From IMG/VR virus record IMGVR_UViG_3300034418_005345, positions 1 to 36,718 of that record: a DNA stretch of 36,718 nt; one strand, given 5' to 3'. The notes below the pieces were generated by a model. That model saw nothing but the letters and a program-made list of their open reading frames with translations, made no database searches and was not told the origin of the DNA. Of the stretch, positions 8,301-17,615 are shown one piece after another; the stretch's first letter is position 1, and each line of letters starts with the position of its first letter. Source of the DNA: a virus. Made by a program: the position numbers and the translations under genes.

Positions 8301-9928
8301 TTATATTGTGGGTTTTCGGGGTTTTGGATGAAGTATGGACTCTTCCGTGGGGTTGCTAGTCTAACTGCTGCTGGATCATCTGCCCTAAAGCCACGCACGC
8401 CACCTCCAGCCATAAACTCTAGTGCATAGCCAGTGTTCAAGTTGACCTTGCGTAGGAAGTTTATCTCATTGGACAACTCCTTTGCTACCGATTGGTTCCC
8501 TGCATCTTTGTGAAGTTCATTTACTAAGTGCAGGATTCTTTCTTCCGTGTGACTTTGCAGATCCCTCAATGCCTTCGTCACAGATTGAAGGTTCGTTTGG
8601 TGTGTAGAAGAATCCGGCTTAACAAGCTGTGAGCGTTTGTAAATATCTAGGAATGTTTTCTCCCTAGCCTCATCCACATAAATAGGATTCTTTAATTCCT
8701 CCGCAGACTCCGTGACTGGCTTTACTTGTTCAACTGGAGGAGTTACCCCCTCCGCATCTGGTGTAGCTTGTGGAGCAGAGACAAAATCTTCTTCTTGTAT
8801 TGGCGGAAGCTCAGGCTGTGAAAACTCACCTGGGTCTTGGATCTTTTGTGGCTCTGTTGGTTCTGCTAGATCAACTTTGGTTGCTTCGATGTCTGCTTTG
8901 GAGAACTCCTCTGCTCCATCTTTCATTAACTCAAGAGCTTCTTCTATTACCTCAATCTCTTTCCGCTTAGTACGAATGGCCATTTCTTGCCCAATCCTTG
9001 CAGAGTTAGCATAACTGGCCCACGGATTGGATGTAACAGAAGAAGGTAGCGGTTGTTGTAGGTCTGCAAGTGTTGCTTGCGCAGTAGCAAGTCTTTCCTT
9101 GAGTGAGTCAACAGATGTTTCAAATACTTTGGTTGCTTGTTTTCTTCCCCATGCGCCTGTTTTCCCCCATAAATTGAACAAAGAATTGAAGCCAGCACCA
9201 AACCCGGCGGATAGAAGATAGTCGTAGGTGTCCCTATTTTCCCGGTCGTTTAATAAAATCTCTACCTCTTGCCGCAGTACAGATTCTGACAATCCCATTG
9301 CTGCACCGGACACAGACTTGGTGGCTCCGAATACAAGAAGATCTTTCCTTTTCCATGCCTTCATGGATTGCAAGGATGGTTGATGTATCTTGAATACCTT
9401 CTCCCCTGCCTTGGCTACTGCCTTGTCAATGCCTGTCCCGACCACAGTCAAATTGAACACAGAAGCAGCAGCGACTTCTCCCCATGAAGTCTTGTCCTGC
9501 AAGCCATAGGCTTTGCGTATTTGCTGACCAGCTATATTCGATGCTGCACCAATAGCCGCCTCTCCAGCGAGAAACACACCAGCACCAATGGCAGTGCTTA
9601 CTGGCTCTGGAGTAACTACCCCTGCTGATCCAGCCGCCCTGGCCGCATTTGCGATCCGAACAGCATTCATGTACCTGCTCCAGGCTATGCCACCTGCGAT
9701 ACTTCCGCCGATCTCAGTACCAACACCTAATGTCGTTCCAATTATGGCTCGCTTCTTTGATATTGTCTCAGCAGCAGTTACTTCATCTGCCATAGCATAC
9801 ATGGCATTCAACACTTCCGGGTCTACGCCTTCTGGCGCAGATGCAGCCATATAATCCCGAAGTCTTGCTTGCTGCTGGGCTTCCTCTTCTTCCCTGCGCT
9901 TGATGATGTCTTCTGCTGTAATTGGCAT
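5300..9928 (-). CDS. large internal virion protein (T7 gp16 position, ejection protein D-like)
   Basis: A 1542-residue protein in the place of T7 gp16 (1318 aa), between the gp15-like protein and the tail fibre. Such proteins leave the capsid core and extend the tail across the envelope during DNA ejection. The N-terminus has Gly/Ala-rich hydrophobic stretches (about 60-85 and 110-135). Residues about 600-780 are a long Lys/Glu/Gln coiled coil. The C-terminal half alternates hydrophobic and charged helices. The lytic transglycosylase domain that starts T7 gp16 was not found. The product is assigned by size and order rather than by catalytic motifs. The odd duplication at its 3' end is described separately. 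Confidence 0.75.
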   Translation of the reverse strand: MPITAEDIIKRREEEEAQQQARLRDYMAASAPEGVDPEVLNAMYAMADEVTAAETISKKRAIIGTTLGVGTEIGGSIAGGIAWSRYMNAVRIANAARAAGSAGVVTPEPVSTAIGAGVFLAGEAAIGAASNIAGQQIRKAYGLQDKTSWGEVAAASVFNLTVVGTGIDKAVAKAGEKVFKIHQPSLQSMKAWKRKDLLVFGATKSVSGAAMGLSESVLRQEVEILLNDRENRDTYDYLLSAGFGAGFNSLFNLWGKTGAWGRKQATKVFETSVDSLKERLATAQATLADLQQPLPSSVTSNPWASYANSARIGQEMAIRTKRKEIEVIEEALELMKDGAEEFSKADIEATKVDLAEPTEPQKIQDPGEFSQPELPPIQEEDFVSAPQATPDAEGVTPPVEQVKPVTESAEELKNPIYVDEAREKTFLDIYKRSQLVKPDSSTHQTNLQSVTKALRDLQSHTEERILHLVNELHKDAGNQSVAKELSNEINFLRKVNLNTGYALEFMAGGGVRGFRADDPAAVRLATPRKSPYFIQNPENPQYKQISQENIDEDEALESLLELVNETAKTGRTPDELAMRETLESITAPKAPEEAVEPIIDVKKMGETAEEIIQKPEAKPTRKTKKAVKKPIEDLEKSQEDVLAKKLLEQQQKAASKLDEQIEELRKKVFDEPEETKAKLKKQLSAEVQEKLRVKKFYQDAIKENEKYIQRLQQRKEIIEAEGRGVMSEMRGITAKKPKGPTKTPGRLQKLEKEIRDSKKRMAQKLRDIDKAANKIKDEEFIKLLYNSYLNTAITGANRNKFGAYNSAINWYLSARRMAMIDQLPSVAAAVPAGIGVGIKQTVGFIPEFIFTAWKDKSISKASKMALADLHGTMAMFSSINLKEMLKYSARTFVEGRDITNKSAMKYFDHHGRKTGTRLMQKAYADAMARDKGVTNITNYLLHTILNGKIMDILSIGARGIGVMDGLFQRQLLRGRMYSDSLKQAVDLNPDANFSELKEIAEKNYKKQWVDDDGVAVLSSSHDQSIVNQVEIELLKAANTDDIEGTVTALIEKGIKVVEDRSNTSVRALMSILMPFLGVGVRGTFRGIRLSIAPLRAFKNPHNPKLDSLRFEQQALIDSKEVEGLTPEAKRRTEEEIKTVAQEITRVQKLRNDYNLDILKDTMMTIGLGTVGYLAGRYGYGTGSLAWMSDEQKRNLEKNTKKFNMLGVEYTAAAPFNFPFAAAADLGMYHRLKELERTENKKFLTSDQDLFSVAAQSFLELLKDQPITSSIGDITDMVSGSREQKARAQSRFVSSFFLVPAQIRKFVRQWEESGSGTVADMKGASFQARIVYNALGHGAQAKRTDRFGEDIQPTGTWFSTNVMRQFPQKFQTLTKLEEYILADSGHNNISYKPSTIAGIDMASYVDAEGVPLWYHYDLRLRETRINRKTLLETLEQLVSKTSWQRKFNKGFIQSESRQDRYENEGLLELNKIFSKYYKQVKDDILKDKEFLSQFVDQKDRSLFDVIGRMTGAQPENLLEKIEEQKKKGKVGVMQWGIVQELRK

Positions 9929-9936
9929 AGAGGGTA

Positions 9937-12231
9937 TTATTGTGCTTTTCTAAGGGAATGTTGAATATCAAAAAATTCTTCAATGGATTGTATCAACTCT
10001 TCCGCATCCTTTCCGAAGATACCAAATTGTTGAAATTGCATTAAGGCTTTCTCTTGGTTTGCCTTCTGGTCTTTGGTCAGTGGAGTAGGATCTTCAGTAA
10101 GTTTCCCATTGTTATCCATGTCGTATCCAAACATTCGGCTTGCTGCATTTAGCCAATTCATTTCCAGAATAGTCATTTTAGCCGCTTCAAGATTTCCTTT
10201 CCCAAAGAATTGTATGTTGTCCTTGTAGTCTAATCCAGCCGCCTTCATCAGCCTGGGAATCTCTTCCTCATCCCATTTAGTAAACCCAAATCTTTTCAGG
10301 GATGTTTTTAATGAATCATCATCTTTATCCTTTACCATCTCCTCACGATCCTGATTGATTTGTGCAGGCGTTGTCACACTCTTATCAAACCATCCTGCTT
10401 TTCTGAGAGATGGATATTTCTGAACCCTTGGCGGGGTGTCCTCAATCTCACTTTCTTCCGATGGACTTATCTTGTAAAGACTCTCGAATACATCCTTGTA
10501 TCTCCTTTGTTGCTGGTCTGCCAAATCCTGTAAAACTTTCAGACGTTCCGTTGGGGCAATATATCCTGGTTGACCCTCCGTAAGCTGGTCCATCTCCTTT
10601 GCTTTATCGAACAAAAGTAACTTGATATTCCTTAATGCTACTTGATTCCGAAATAGATCTACTTGTTCTTCGGCAAATTCTTTATCTTCTAAATCTTCAA
10701 AGTTTATCGTCTTAAATATTAGTTCTAGGGATTTATCTAAACCCCGGTACAATGGCGTTTTGTAGACGTATGTACCTTTTGTCATTTCATTGTAATATTT
10801 TTGCAGTTCTGGAAACTGGAGTGGCTTTAACAATAATTCACCACGAACCTCAGCTAACGTAGGCGTATTCTCTCCTGCTAAGCTGATCCGCCCTTCCATG
10901 CGAGCAACGATTTCTCTTTTTTCAGCGGGACTTAATCCCCTACCCAATGGTGATTCGTCCAATGCCTTTAGTTTCCTTGCGATACCTTCTTGGGTGCTGA
11001 AGTAAATCTCCTCGGATGTATCGCTCCCAGCCAACCCCAATGCGTCATACAGTTTTTTGAAGTTCTGTAATGGTGTGCCTGTTTCTGGATTAAAGACTAT
11101 GGCTTGTAATTCATTTAATCTTTCTTCTGTCTGACCCTTCTCCCCGACTGTCCGCTGGAAAGTCAGGACTTCGTTTAAAAGATCACGATCTGCTTCAGTA
11201 AATTCATTTATATTTGTGACAGAATTAAGTCGGCCAATTAAATTTGTAGCTTTGTCCGAATGTCGGTCTGCAAGCTCTTTTTTGTCCCTAGTCCTATCCT
11301 GTATCTTGTCGTACTCGATCTTGTTGCGGATTTGGTTTAGTTGGGCTTGTGCAGCAGTAGACTTGAACACTGGCTTCCCATTGATTTTGACGCTCTCTGT
11401 GGCATCCAATAGAGTCATTGCCTTTGCATGTTGGCCTTCATCCGCTAACTGGCGTGCATAGGTAGCAACCGACTCAGAGAGGATAATTGTGCGATCCAAT
11501 GGATTTGGATACATTCCTTTCAAGCCATCGTCATAGCTTGCCAAGAATAACTGTGTATCAGCATAGACTGTTGTGGACTCTGGATCTCCTGTGATCCTAT
11601 CCAACTCTATTCCGACCTCCATCCTTGCGATGCCTCTGGCTCGATCCTGTATAGCCGCATCTCTTGCCCTGTCAGTTTGTGACACAAAGTTAGATGCTTC
11701 CGCATCAGCTATCCTGTTGAAGGCCAGGAGAGCATAGGGGTTGTTCTGTAGCTTCTCCGCAATCTTACCACGGGCATTGGCGATCAGTTCGTTTACTGCA
11801 TCGTCATCGGCATCAGGGGAAATGACATCATTGTATCCTTTGTTCAGTTCTTGAAGAAACTCACTCTTCATCATCCTACCTATCCCGGCATTGTAGGATT
11901 CACGGAAACCAATGCGCTGAGAGTTTTTTAGCAGACCTTGATCCACTAGCTTCTGCTCAGTCTTAAATAGCTCCAGCTTCTTTTCCTCGGTATCTGCTGC
12001 CGCCGCATCTCGTGCAAACTGCAATTCCCCTAGCTTCTGGCCTTCTATTCTCTGGATGCCCTGGTATTTGCTATACGCAACTAATCCCTGGTTTACATTG
12101 GACAGAGCGGATGCAAGTTTAGTCAGTCCGCTAACTGGTGCTTCCTGTACTTGCACCCGATACTGACCCGCTGACACAGCAGCAGGTTTTGCAATCCTAC
12201 CCGGTAAATCCTGAACTTGTTCTCTGGCCAT
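9937..12231 (-). CDS. internal virion protein C-like (T7 gp15 position)
   Basis: A 764-residue, mostly helical, charged protein between the gp14-like and gp16-like genes, close to T7 gp15 (747 aa). It starts MAREQVQDLPGRIAKP, then has a segment SGLTKLASALSNVNQGL common in core/ejection proteins, followed by long amphipathic helices rich in Glu, Lys and Ala. In T7 this protein stacks in the internal core and forms part of the periplasmic ejection tube. The GACATG start lies just after the preceding stop codon. No enzymatic motif is visible. The call rests on length, composition and neighbours. Confidence 0.75.
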   Translation of the reverse strand: MAREQVQDLPGRIAKPAAVSAGQYRVQVQEAPVSGLTKLASALSNVNQGLVAYSKYQGIQRIEGQKLGELQFARDAAAADTEEKKLELFKTEQKLVDQGLLKNSQRIGFRESYNAGIGRMMKSEFLQELNKGYNDVISPDADDDAVNELIANARGKIAEKLQNNPYALLAFNRIADAEASNFVSQTDRARDAAIQDRARGIARMEVGIELDRITGDPESTTVYADTQLFLASYDDGLKGMYPNPLDRTIILSESVATYARQLADEGQHAKAMTLLDATESVKINGKPVFKSTAAQAQLNQIRNKIEYDKIQDRTRDKKELADRHSDKATNLIGRLNSVTNINEFTEADRDLLNEVLTFQRTVGEKGQTEERLNELQAIVFNPETGTPLQNFKKLYDALGLAGSDTSEEIYFSTQEGIARKLKALDESPLGRGLSPAEKREIVARMEGRISLAGENTPTLAEVRGELLLKPLQFPELQKYYNEMTKGTYVYKTPLYRGLDKSLELIFKTINFEDLEDKEFAEEQVDLFRNQVALRNIKLLLFDKAKEMDQLTEGQPGYIAPTERLKVLQDLADQQQRRYKDVFESLYKISPSEESEIEDTPPRVQKYPSLRKAGWFDKSVTTPAQINQDREEMVKDKDDDSLKTSLKRFGFTKWDEEEIPRLMKAAGLDYKDNIQFFGKGNLEAAKMTILEMNWLNAASRMFGYDMDNNGKLTEDPTPLTKDQKANQEKALMQFQQFGIFGKDAEELIQSIEEFFDIQHSLRKAQ

Positions 12232-12234
12232 GTC

Positions 12235-12852
12235 TTATCCGAATCCTAGCTGATAGTTTTTATCAAAAGCAGTAGTCTGAAATGCGCTTGTAGATCCACC
12301 AGATCCAGAAGGTAAACCTCCGCTAGCTGCTTGCATTTGCGCCCCTTGTGCGTATCCCTGCATCCCGGCGGATGCAATGCTTGCTACACCTTCAAGCAAG
12401 CTGGGTTCATTCACAGGACGGCGTATGCCTATTAGATTCTGTTGGCTACGCATTCCTATGTCGGATAATGCCAAGCCCGTAGCAATGTCCTGGTATCCAC
12501 GCTCCTTGGTTAGTGCAGTCCTGTAATCACCTAGCTGCCGATAATAGTCGCCAATCATTACATCAATACCCTGTCCGGCAACTCCGGCCTCACCTGCGGC
12601 TACCCTGGCTCTTGCAATACTAGCCTTTGCCATCTGTTCAGCTTTAAATGCTTCGGCTTCCCTAGCTTCCATTTCCATTCCGGTGCGAGTCAACATTGCA
12701 GATTGCTCCTGGAGGAATCTCTGCTGCTCCTGCTTTGCAGCAATCTCTTGGTATTGCCTTTGCGCCCTAGCTTGCTGGCGTTGGCCAATGAAGGATGCTG
12801 CCGCAGTTGCAGTAGACGCTACTGCTGCCATTACTGCTATGTCCCAACACAT
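12235..12852 (-). CDS. internal virion protein B-like (T7 gp14)
   Basis: A 205-residue protein, near T7 gp14 (196 aa). The N-terminus MCWDIAVMAAVASTATAA is the typical short Cys-Trp opening followed by a hydrophobic helix. Next come a Gln/Arg/Ala-rich helix (RQQARAQRQYQ to AEAFKAEQ) and the segment ARVAAGEAGVAGQGIDVMIGDYYRQ, a hallmark of this family. The C-terminus is Gly/Ser-rich. In T7 the protein goes to the outer membrane early in ejection and forms a pore. GGGAGG lies 8 bases before the ATG, supporting the start. It is followed three bases later by the gp15-like gene. Confidence 0.88.
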   Translation of the reverse strand: MCWDIAVMAAVASTATAAASFIGQRQQARAQRQYQEIAAKQEQQRFLQEQSAMLTRTGMEMEAREAEAFKAEQMAKASIARARVAAGEAGVAGQGIDVMIGDYYRQLGDYRTALTKERGYQDIATGLALSDIGMRSQQNLIGIRRPVNEPSLLEGVASIASAGMQGYAQGAQMQAASGGLPSGSGGSTSAFQTTAFDKNYQLGFG

Positions 12853-12853
12853 A

Positions 12854-13324
12854 TCAATATCCTCCCTTCCGTATCAAGAAATACTCATAGCCAGCAGGAG
12901 TGTCCTGAGTCTCAAAGAACTCCGCATTCAACCATCCTAGCCATCTCTTGCTCACTGTATTATCTTTGCTAATCAAATTAAATCCGTAGTCGTATCCAGT
13001 AAGGAGGTAATCTATCCATGTGCGACTATACCGCAAGAACGTAGATTGTACTGTCCTGACCAGATCCGTACCCAACATCCAGATCGTAGCGATTGTCGGG
13101 GTGTCCGTCTTTCCACATCCAAAGCAAGCAATCAGGTCGCCATCAAACGTCCGCATGGTCATGGCGATGTCACTATTCTCATAGCTGACATTGCAAGCAT
13201 AGTCGGTCAGTACGCCTAAGCCTTTGATTTCATTGACATCCTGTTCACGCAACTTGTCACACAACTCCGTGAGATCGCCCCGAGTTGCTTCCTTAATTAC
13301 GCAATCTGAATACTTAACCTCCAT
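12854..13324 (-). CDS. T7 gp13-like protein (DUF2833, acetyltransferase-like fold)
   Basis: A 156-residue protein between tail tubular protein B and the gp14-like gene, the T7 gp13 position. Its pattern (VIKEATRGDLTELCDKLREQD near the start, CFGCGKTDTPTIATIWMLGT in the middle, YFLIRKGGY at the end) resembles the DUF2833 family, which has a GNAT-like outline. Catalytic activity is unproven. T7 gp13 is needed for a functional tail and internal assembly. An ATG at 13324 with AGGAG eight bases ahead was preferred over a TTG further upstream. It overlaps the 3' end of the preceding gene by 11 bp. Confidence 0.8.
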   Translation of the reverse strand: MEVKYSDCVIKEATRGDLTELCDKLREQDVNEIKGLGVLTDYACNVSYENSDIAMTMRTFDGDLIACFGCGKTDTPTIATIWMLGTDLVRTVQSTFLRYSRTWIDYLLTGYDYGFNLISKDNTVSKRWLGWLNAEFFETQDTPAGYEYFLIRKGGY

Positions 13325-15875
13325 ATCTGCGACTCCTGCTGCTGGCGTGTGATTCAAATTCTGCTGCCAATATTTGAACTGGCAATGCGCTATCCGATGT
13401 TACCGAGATGGTAATGTCGTCAGGCTTGGAGTAGACAGGGAAGCGGAAGAATCCGTCCTGTACTGTCAAGATTCCTAATGCCGGGTCTGCGCCTAGTATT
13501 ATGGGATTGTAGATGTGTTCGTAGGATGGCCTGTACTTGGATGCCACATTGACGATGAAGTGTCCTGTGTTGGCAAACTCAATGCTGCCCGTCCGTAGAG
13601 TCTCCTTCGTGTAAACACTAGCTGCCCTGCCTCCACCTACTGATGGTTGCTTTAAGGTCGGGCGTGTAAAGGTATAGGAAAATTGGTAGGGGATTCCAAT
13701 GTATGCGCTGCTGCTGTAATTACCAAGAACGACAATGGTATTCCCGCTACGGCTATCTACATTGGCTTTCACTCCGGCTTGGCTCCATACTTCAGCCTCA
13801 AAGTCAGTTTCGTCTACTTTGTATGGGGCTGTGAAAGTTGTCTTGTTGGTTCCGGCATGATAGCTCGGGGAACAACTGGCAGCTGCTTTCCGTTTATCCA
13901 AGTGGATCGAGTAGTCTAGTCCTGAATCCACCAGACCACTCTCCAGAGACATCTTTTCCAGGTGTGTCCTGGTATCATCCTTGGTCACTAAGTACAGGTC
14001 GCTCTCCAGGAAGAATGCGCTAACAATGTCATTGCCGAAGGTGAACTTAGACCAGGAGCTTTGGATGCGCTCGGTTCCGCGCCAGAAGTATTTGTAGATG
14101 TATGCTTCCTTCAGGCTGCTACCAAGGCATACGATACAGTCTTCGGAGTTAGTCCCGGCCATGTGACGGATCTCGCCAGCAATGTATCTGGGGATGTGTT
14201 CGGTAATCTCATCTGCCCTCATATTGTCATTACTGACATCCATGAAGTATTCGTTGACTGCTCCGAAACTGTTCCTGGTGAATGGGAAGTAAATGAACTG
14301 TCCAAGTCCCAGGGGGCGAACCTTGCTGGAGGCTACATATTCTGTGATTGGACTGATGTTGATTGTCTTTGGGGTCAGTAGTTCATTTCCCTTGATGACG
14401 AACTGCGTCTCCTCACTAAATACAATTAGCTTCTCTTGGAATGCCGCTACGTGCTTGAGGAAACTTACCTTGGTATGGGATATGCCTACGTCAATAGGTG
14501 CGCTGTCTAGCAGCTGGAGAACTGTACTGCGGAAAAAATTTCCGTACTCATCCGCTTCGCTGAACAGGATGTTCTGCCCGGATAATAGTCCCAGGCGGTT
14601 CTTCCAGAAAAAGATATTCTCAATGGTGTTTTCGACAAAGGATGGGTCTGGGTTTGTCGTTGTGTCCCCGACTTCCCGTGTCCCCCATGTGTTCTGGATG
14701 ATGCAGTAATTGGTGTCGTTAGGATCTTGTGGCCTGATGATATATGGCAACTCGGTAGCATCTAAGGCTGTCGGTGTGTCCGGGGCAATTGTTTCTACCC
14801 ATGCGCCTTCACCGTAGTCATCCGTTGTTGCTCCATCTTCTTTGACCGCAAACTTAACATAGTAGTCATCTTGGGCTAATTCTACGTCACCAGCTACCTT
14901 TACTCGAAAATCATGGAAAGCGCGTGTCGGCAGATCGGTTAGTCCGCCAACTTCTTTATACACCACTCCAATGCCAATGTCGCCTAAGCCATCGTGTGTA
15001 TGAACATGGAAAGAAGAACCTCCTGTATATTCTATCAGGATCGCATTGGCGTTTGTTGCCGCACTATAATCTGTCCCACTTACTCCTTCTAAGTGTGCAA
15101 GCGTGACAGTAATATTGGCAATCGGATCTGATGGATCGGCGGCTATTGCAGTAGCTTTTGTATCAAGGATTGCAGCATATACGCCCTGCGCAATGACCTC
15201 CGTTGATGCGCCTTCTTCTTTTACGGCGTATCCAGCCCCAGTAATATTAGTAGGTTTAACGCCATTTACTAATTCTGAGTTACTGGTTCCTCCATCGTTT
15301 GACTTATATGTGCTATGATATGTAGTTCCGCCAATAACAACATCCACATGGTAATCCTTGGCATAGTCACCTTGCTTGATGAAAACGATTGCCTTTTTCT
15401 CAAGTGCATCACTATTCGTCCCGGACGCACTGATCGTCTTGGTTTTGTTCAGGATGTATGTGGTATCAGCAACTGTGATGGCCGTCAGATTGTCCTTTGG
15501 CGTGGCATTGCTGATGTATGTAACATTGGGCGGATTTGTATTTGTAAGAGCATCGTAGACGTTCAGTTCCGTCCCGTTATCAATGTTGTAGATCTTTGGT
15601 GTAGTGGCAGTAGCAGGGTTTGCATTCGGTTCTATTACCAGCAAATGCCGTAATCCTGGCCCACGATTGATGAAATGTACGAAGCTATTTTCACTTATCG
15701 GGGTATCTGTCCCTAACTCCCCCACAAACTGAGTGAATGGACGCTTCTTCAACCCATCTACAACACTACTATACCCATTGACCTGCGCCTCACCTTGGCC
15801 AGGGAACCGAAGGTTGTCAGGTTGTTGGCTAACCCCCTGCGCTAAGTTCGGGATGCTGGTATTGATTAACGGCAT
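13314..15875 (-). CDS. tail tubular protein B (T7 gp12-like nozzle)
   Basis: An 853-residue protein matching T7 gp12 in place and opening (INTSIPNLAQGVSQQPDNLR, then GLKKRPFTQFVG). The body is beta-rich with many Gly/Thr/Asn, as in the hexameric nozzle that closes the short tail and carries the fibres. Recognisable later segments include NRLGLLSGQNILFSEAD and SPITEYVASSKVRPLGLGQ, which are conserved in this family. It is about 60 residues longer than T7 gp12, with the extra length in the N-terminal third. Its ATG overlaps the tail tubular A stop by one base. Confidence 0.93.
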   Translation of the reverse strand: MPLINTSIPNLAQGVSQQPDNLRFPGQGEAQVNGYSSVVDGLKKRPFTQFVGELGTDTPISENSFVHFINRGPGLRHLLVIEPNANPATATTPKIYNIDNGTELNVYDALTNTNPPNVTYISNATPKDNLTAITVADTTYILNKTKTISASGTNSDALEKKAIVFIKQGDYAKDYHVDVVIGGTTYHSTYKSNDGGTSNSELVNGVKPTNITGAGYAVKEEGASTEVIAQGVYAAILDTKATAIAADPSDPIANITVTLAHLEGVSGTDYSAATNANAILIEYTGGSSFHVHTHDGLGDIGIGVVYKEVGGLTDLPTRAFHDFRVKVAGDVELAQDDYYVKFAVKEDGATTDDYGEGAWVETIAPDTPTALDATELPYIIRPQDPNDTNYCIIQNTWGTREVGDTTTNPDPSFVENTIENIFFWKNRLGLLSGQNILFSEADEYGNFFRSTVLQLLDSAPIDVGISHTKVSFLKHVAAFQEKLIVFSEETQFVIKGNELLTPKTINISPITEYVASSKVRPLGLGQFIYFPFTRNSFGAVNEYFMDVSNDNMRADEITEHIPRYIAGEIRHMAGTNSEDCIVCLGSSLKEAYIYKYFWRGTERIQSSWSKFTFGNDIVSAFFLESDLYLVTKDDTRTHLEKMSLESGLVDSGLDYSIHLDKRKAAASCSPSYHAGTNKTTFTAPYKVDETDFEAEVWSQAGVKANVDSRSGNTIVVLGNYSSSAYIGIPYQFSYTFTRPTLKQPSVGGGRAASVYTKETLRTGSIEFANTGHFIVNVASKYRPSYEHIYNPIILGADPALGILTVQDGFFRFPVYSKPDDITISVTSDSALPVQILAAEFESHASSRSRRYGG
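14530..14544. repeat. dispersed palindrome, copy 2
   Basis: CGGAAA-AAA-TTTCCG lies inside the tail tubular protein B gene, where it encodes part of a GNFFRS segment on the minus strand. The arms and spacer length match the copies at 393-407 and 25833-25847. Confidence 0.7.
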
Positions 15876-16459
15876 TACCTAACCAAAGTCTGGAATACTT
15901 GTAGATTGTCAAATACTGACCTATCAGCAGAAGCGGAGTCCGAGGACTTGGCCAATCTCCTGGCCTCAAATTCGTCCCTCAATGTGAAAGTTTCCATCTC
16001 CCCGCTGCCGATATATCGTGCAGCCATCTTCCTTGCTGCCCTAATGGTAATCCAACGCCGGAATGATTCAGGTATTTCTGTAAAGTCTAGTAGGAAGGTG
16101 ATCTCGACATCCAGGTTCTTTGTGAATGTTTCCCGGTGGTTCTTCCTGTCGTACAACTTAGTGCCTCTCTGCACTATGTCTATGTCCGTGTACTTGTTGA
16201 TCTCGGTGTCTACCCGCAGTGTGTTGCTTGGTAGGACAATCTTGTTATCCGAATCCCTGATTAAAGTGTAGTCCTTCTCGGTATTGAATGCCCATCCTTC
16301 CGATTGTACCTCCCTGCTTGTGTCGTCCAGGAGGTTCTCTGCTACGACTACTTGGACTGGCTTACCACCTGTTGCGTCCAGTGTGTTCACCGGATGCTCT
16401 CCAATGACCCCTATGATGGTATTTACCGCTTCTAGTCTGGTTGTAAGTGTTAGTGCCAT
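15875..16459 (-). CDS. tail tubular protein A (T7 gp11-like gatekeeper)
   Basis: A 194-residue protein, almost the length of T7 gp11 (196). It opens LTTRLEAVNTIIGVIGEHPVN and contains VQSEGWAFNTEKDYTL, then FRRWITIRAARKMAARYIGS, all typical of this family. It forms the dodecameric ring joining the portal to the nozzle. It follows the capsid gene across a terminator hairpin. Its leader lacks a strong Shine-Dalgarno site. Confidence 0.92.
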   Translation of the reverse strand: MALTLTTRLEAVNTIIGVIGEHPVNTLDATGGKPVQVVVAENLLDDTSREVQSEGWAFNTEKDYTLIRDSDNKIVLPSNTLRVDTEINKYTDIDIVQRGTKLYDRKNHRETFTKNLDVEITFLLDFTEIPESFRRWITIRAARKMAARYIGSGEMETFTLRDEFEARRLAKSSDSASADRSVFDNLQVFQTLVR

Positions 16460-16481
16460 AGTCGTATGTATTTAAGGAAAG

Positions 16482-16521
16482 GGGGGAGCAGTAGTGAAAG
16501 GACGAAAACTACTACTCCCCC
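16482..16521 (-). terminator. transcription terminator after the capsid gene
   Basis: A long hairpin lies between the capsid stop and the tail tubular A start. Arms GGGGGAG-x-AGTAGT (16482-16495) and ACTACT-x-CTCCCCC (16508-16521) pair over 13 bp with one mismatch and a 12-base loop. On the minus strand the stem is followed by CTTTCCTT. T7 has its Tphi terminator at the same place, just after gene 10, so partial termination to boost capsid mRNA is likely. Confidence 0.75.
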
Positions 16522-16544
16522 ACGATCCATTGGGGAATTACCTA

Positions 16545-17615
16545 TTAGGCAACAAGCTCAAGAGCGCACTCCGGGCGAAGCACGCCGTGACCCATTGCAT
16601 ATTTGGCGAGGAAGAGGGTTGATTGATACTCTGGTTTGTACTCGGACTCGGTAGCGAGGTCGAGAAGTTTCACAGTACCAACTGCCGCTGGGTGAGCAAT
16701 AACACCAAAGGTATTACGGAAGTCACCATTGTAACCTACACCACTACCGCCGAACACATCATTGCTAGAAGCACCATCACCAGTGGTAACGGCAGACAAG
16801 TTCGTGGAAGGGATGTGGTTGGATTTGTAGATCTTGATCCCGGCAATGCTAGGAATCGTACCAGTGGAGATGCTGCCACTTCCACCAATGTCGCTGTTAG
16901 CGGCAGAGGTAAGCGTGAGAACATTGCTTCCGTCAGCACCAGTGAGGAGCTTGTAGTATTCTTGCGGACGAAGAACACAGAAGCGATCCATCTCAGGAAC
17001 GTCATTCTCATCGAGCCTTTGGGCTGCAACGAAGAATGCGTTGATGAGGTCTTGTGCTGTGAATGCGGCAGGGGTTCCTGGGACACCAGGTGCAGAAACA
17101 TCGCCATTGGGGATGTCGATCTGTCCACCAGTCTTGTTGGTCTGGGTCAGGTTAGCACTATCACGGGCAGCAGCAACAAACACTTTGCAGATGGCAGTGT
17201 CGAAGCGTTTAGCCAGCGCACGGCCAAGCTCAGTAGCATAGATGCTGCGGATGTCGTAGTGGTTCTTTACGTCATCCAAGTTGTATAGCATGGTCGAAGC
17301 AACCAAGAGATCGTCAATGGTGATGACCTTCTCAGTCTTTGCGATGTCGCTAAGGTAGGTGGAGCTAGCCCCGCCTTCTTGGATAATGTTCTGCCCAGGG
17401 GTGTGGTAGTTAGCCGAAGCAACACCCGTTACCGGGAATTGTGCGGACTTACCAGACGTGATGGTACGGATGGTGTGGAGAGCCTTGAATACGTTTGCTT
17501 CTTCAAACGTGCTGAGGATCTCCCCGGTGAATTGTTTAAGGAACAAGTCGTTATAACCTGATCCTGCCTGATTGTCATCAAACCTTGATGGTACGGTTAA
17601 GCCTTCGTTGGCCAT
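16545..17615 (-). CDS. major capsid protein (T7 gp10-like)
   Basis: A 356-residue HK97-fold type capsid protein by position and sequence (T7 gp10A, 345 aa). The opening MANEGLTVPSRFDDNQAGSG is followed by LFLKQFTGEILSTFEE, then TSGKSAQFPVTGVASA and the DDLLVASTMLYNLDD segment typical of T7-like capsids. Near the end it has a conserved EYKPEYQSTLFLAKYAMGHG stretch. The ATG is preceded by AGGAGACACTACA, a good ribosome site. It follows the scaffold gene across a 140-bp intergenic region and is followed by a strong hairpin terminator, which fits high expression. No frameshifted minor form was noticed. Confidence 0.95.
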   Translation of the reverse strand: MANEGLTVPSRFDDNQAGSGYNDLFLKQFTGEILSTFEEANVFKALHTIRTITSGKSAQFPVTGVASANYHTPGQNIIQEGGASSTYLSDIAKTEKVITIDDLLVASTMLYNLDDVKNHYDIRSIYATELGRALAKRFDTAICKVFVAAARDSANLTQTNKTGGQIDIPNGDVSAPGVPGTPAAFTAQDLINAFFVAAQRLDENDVPEMDRFCVLRPQEYYKLLTGADGSNVLTLTSAANSDIGGSGSISTGTIPSIAGIKIYKSNHIPSTNLSAVTTGDGASSNDVFGGSGVGYNGDFRNTFGVIAHPAAVGTVKLLDLATESEYKPEYQSTLFLAKYAMGHGVLRPECALELVA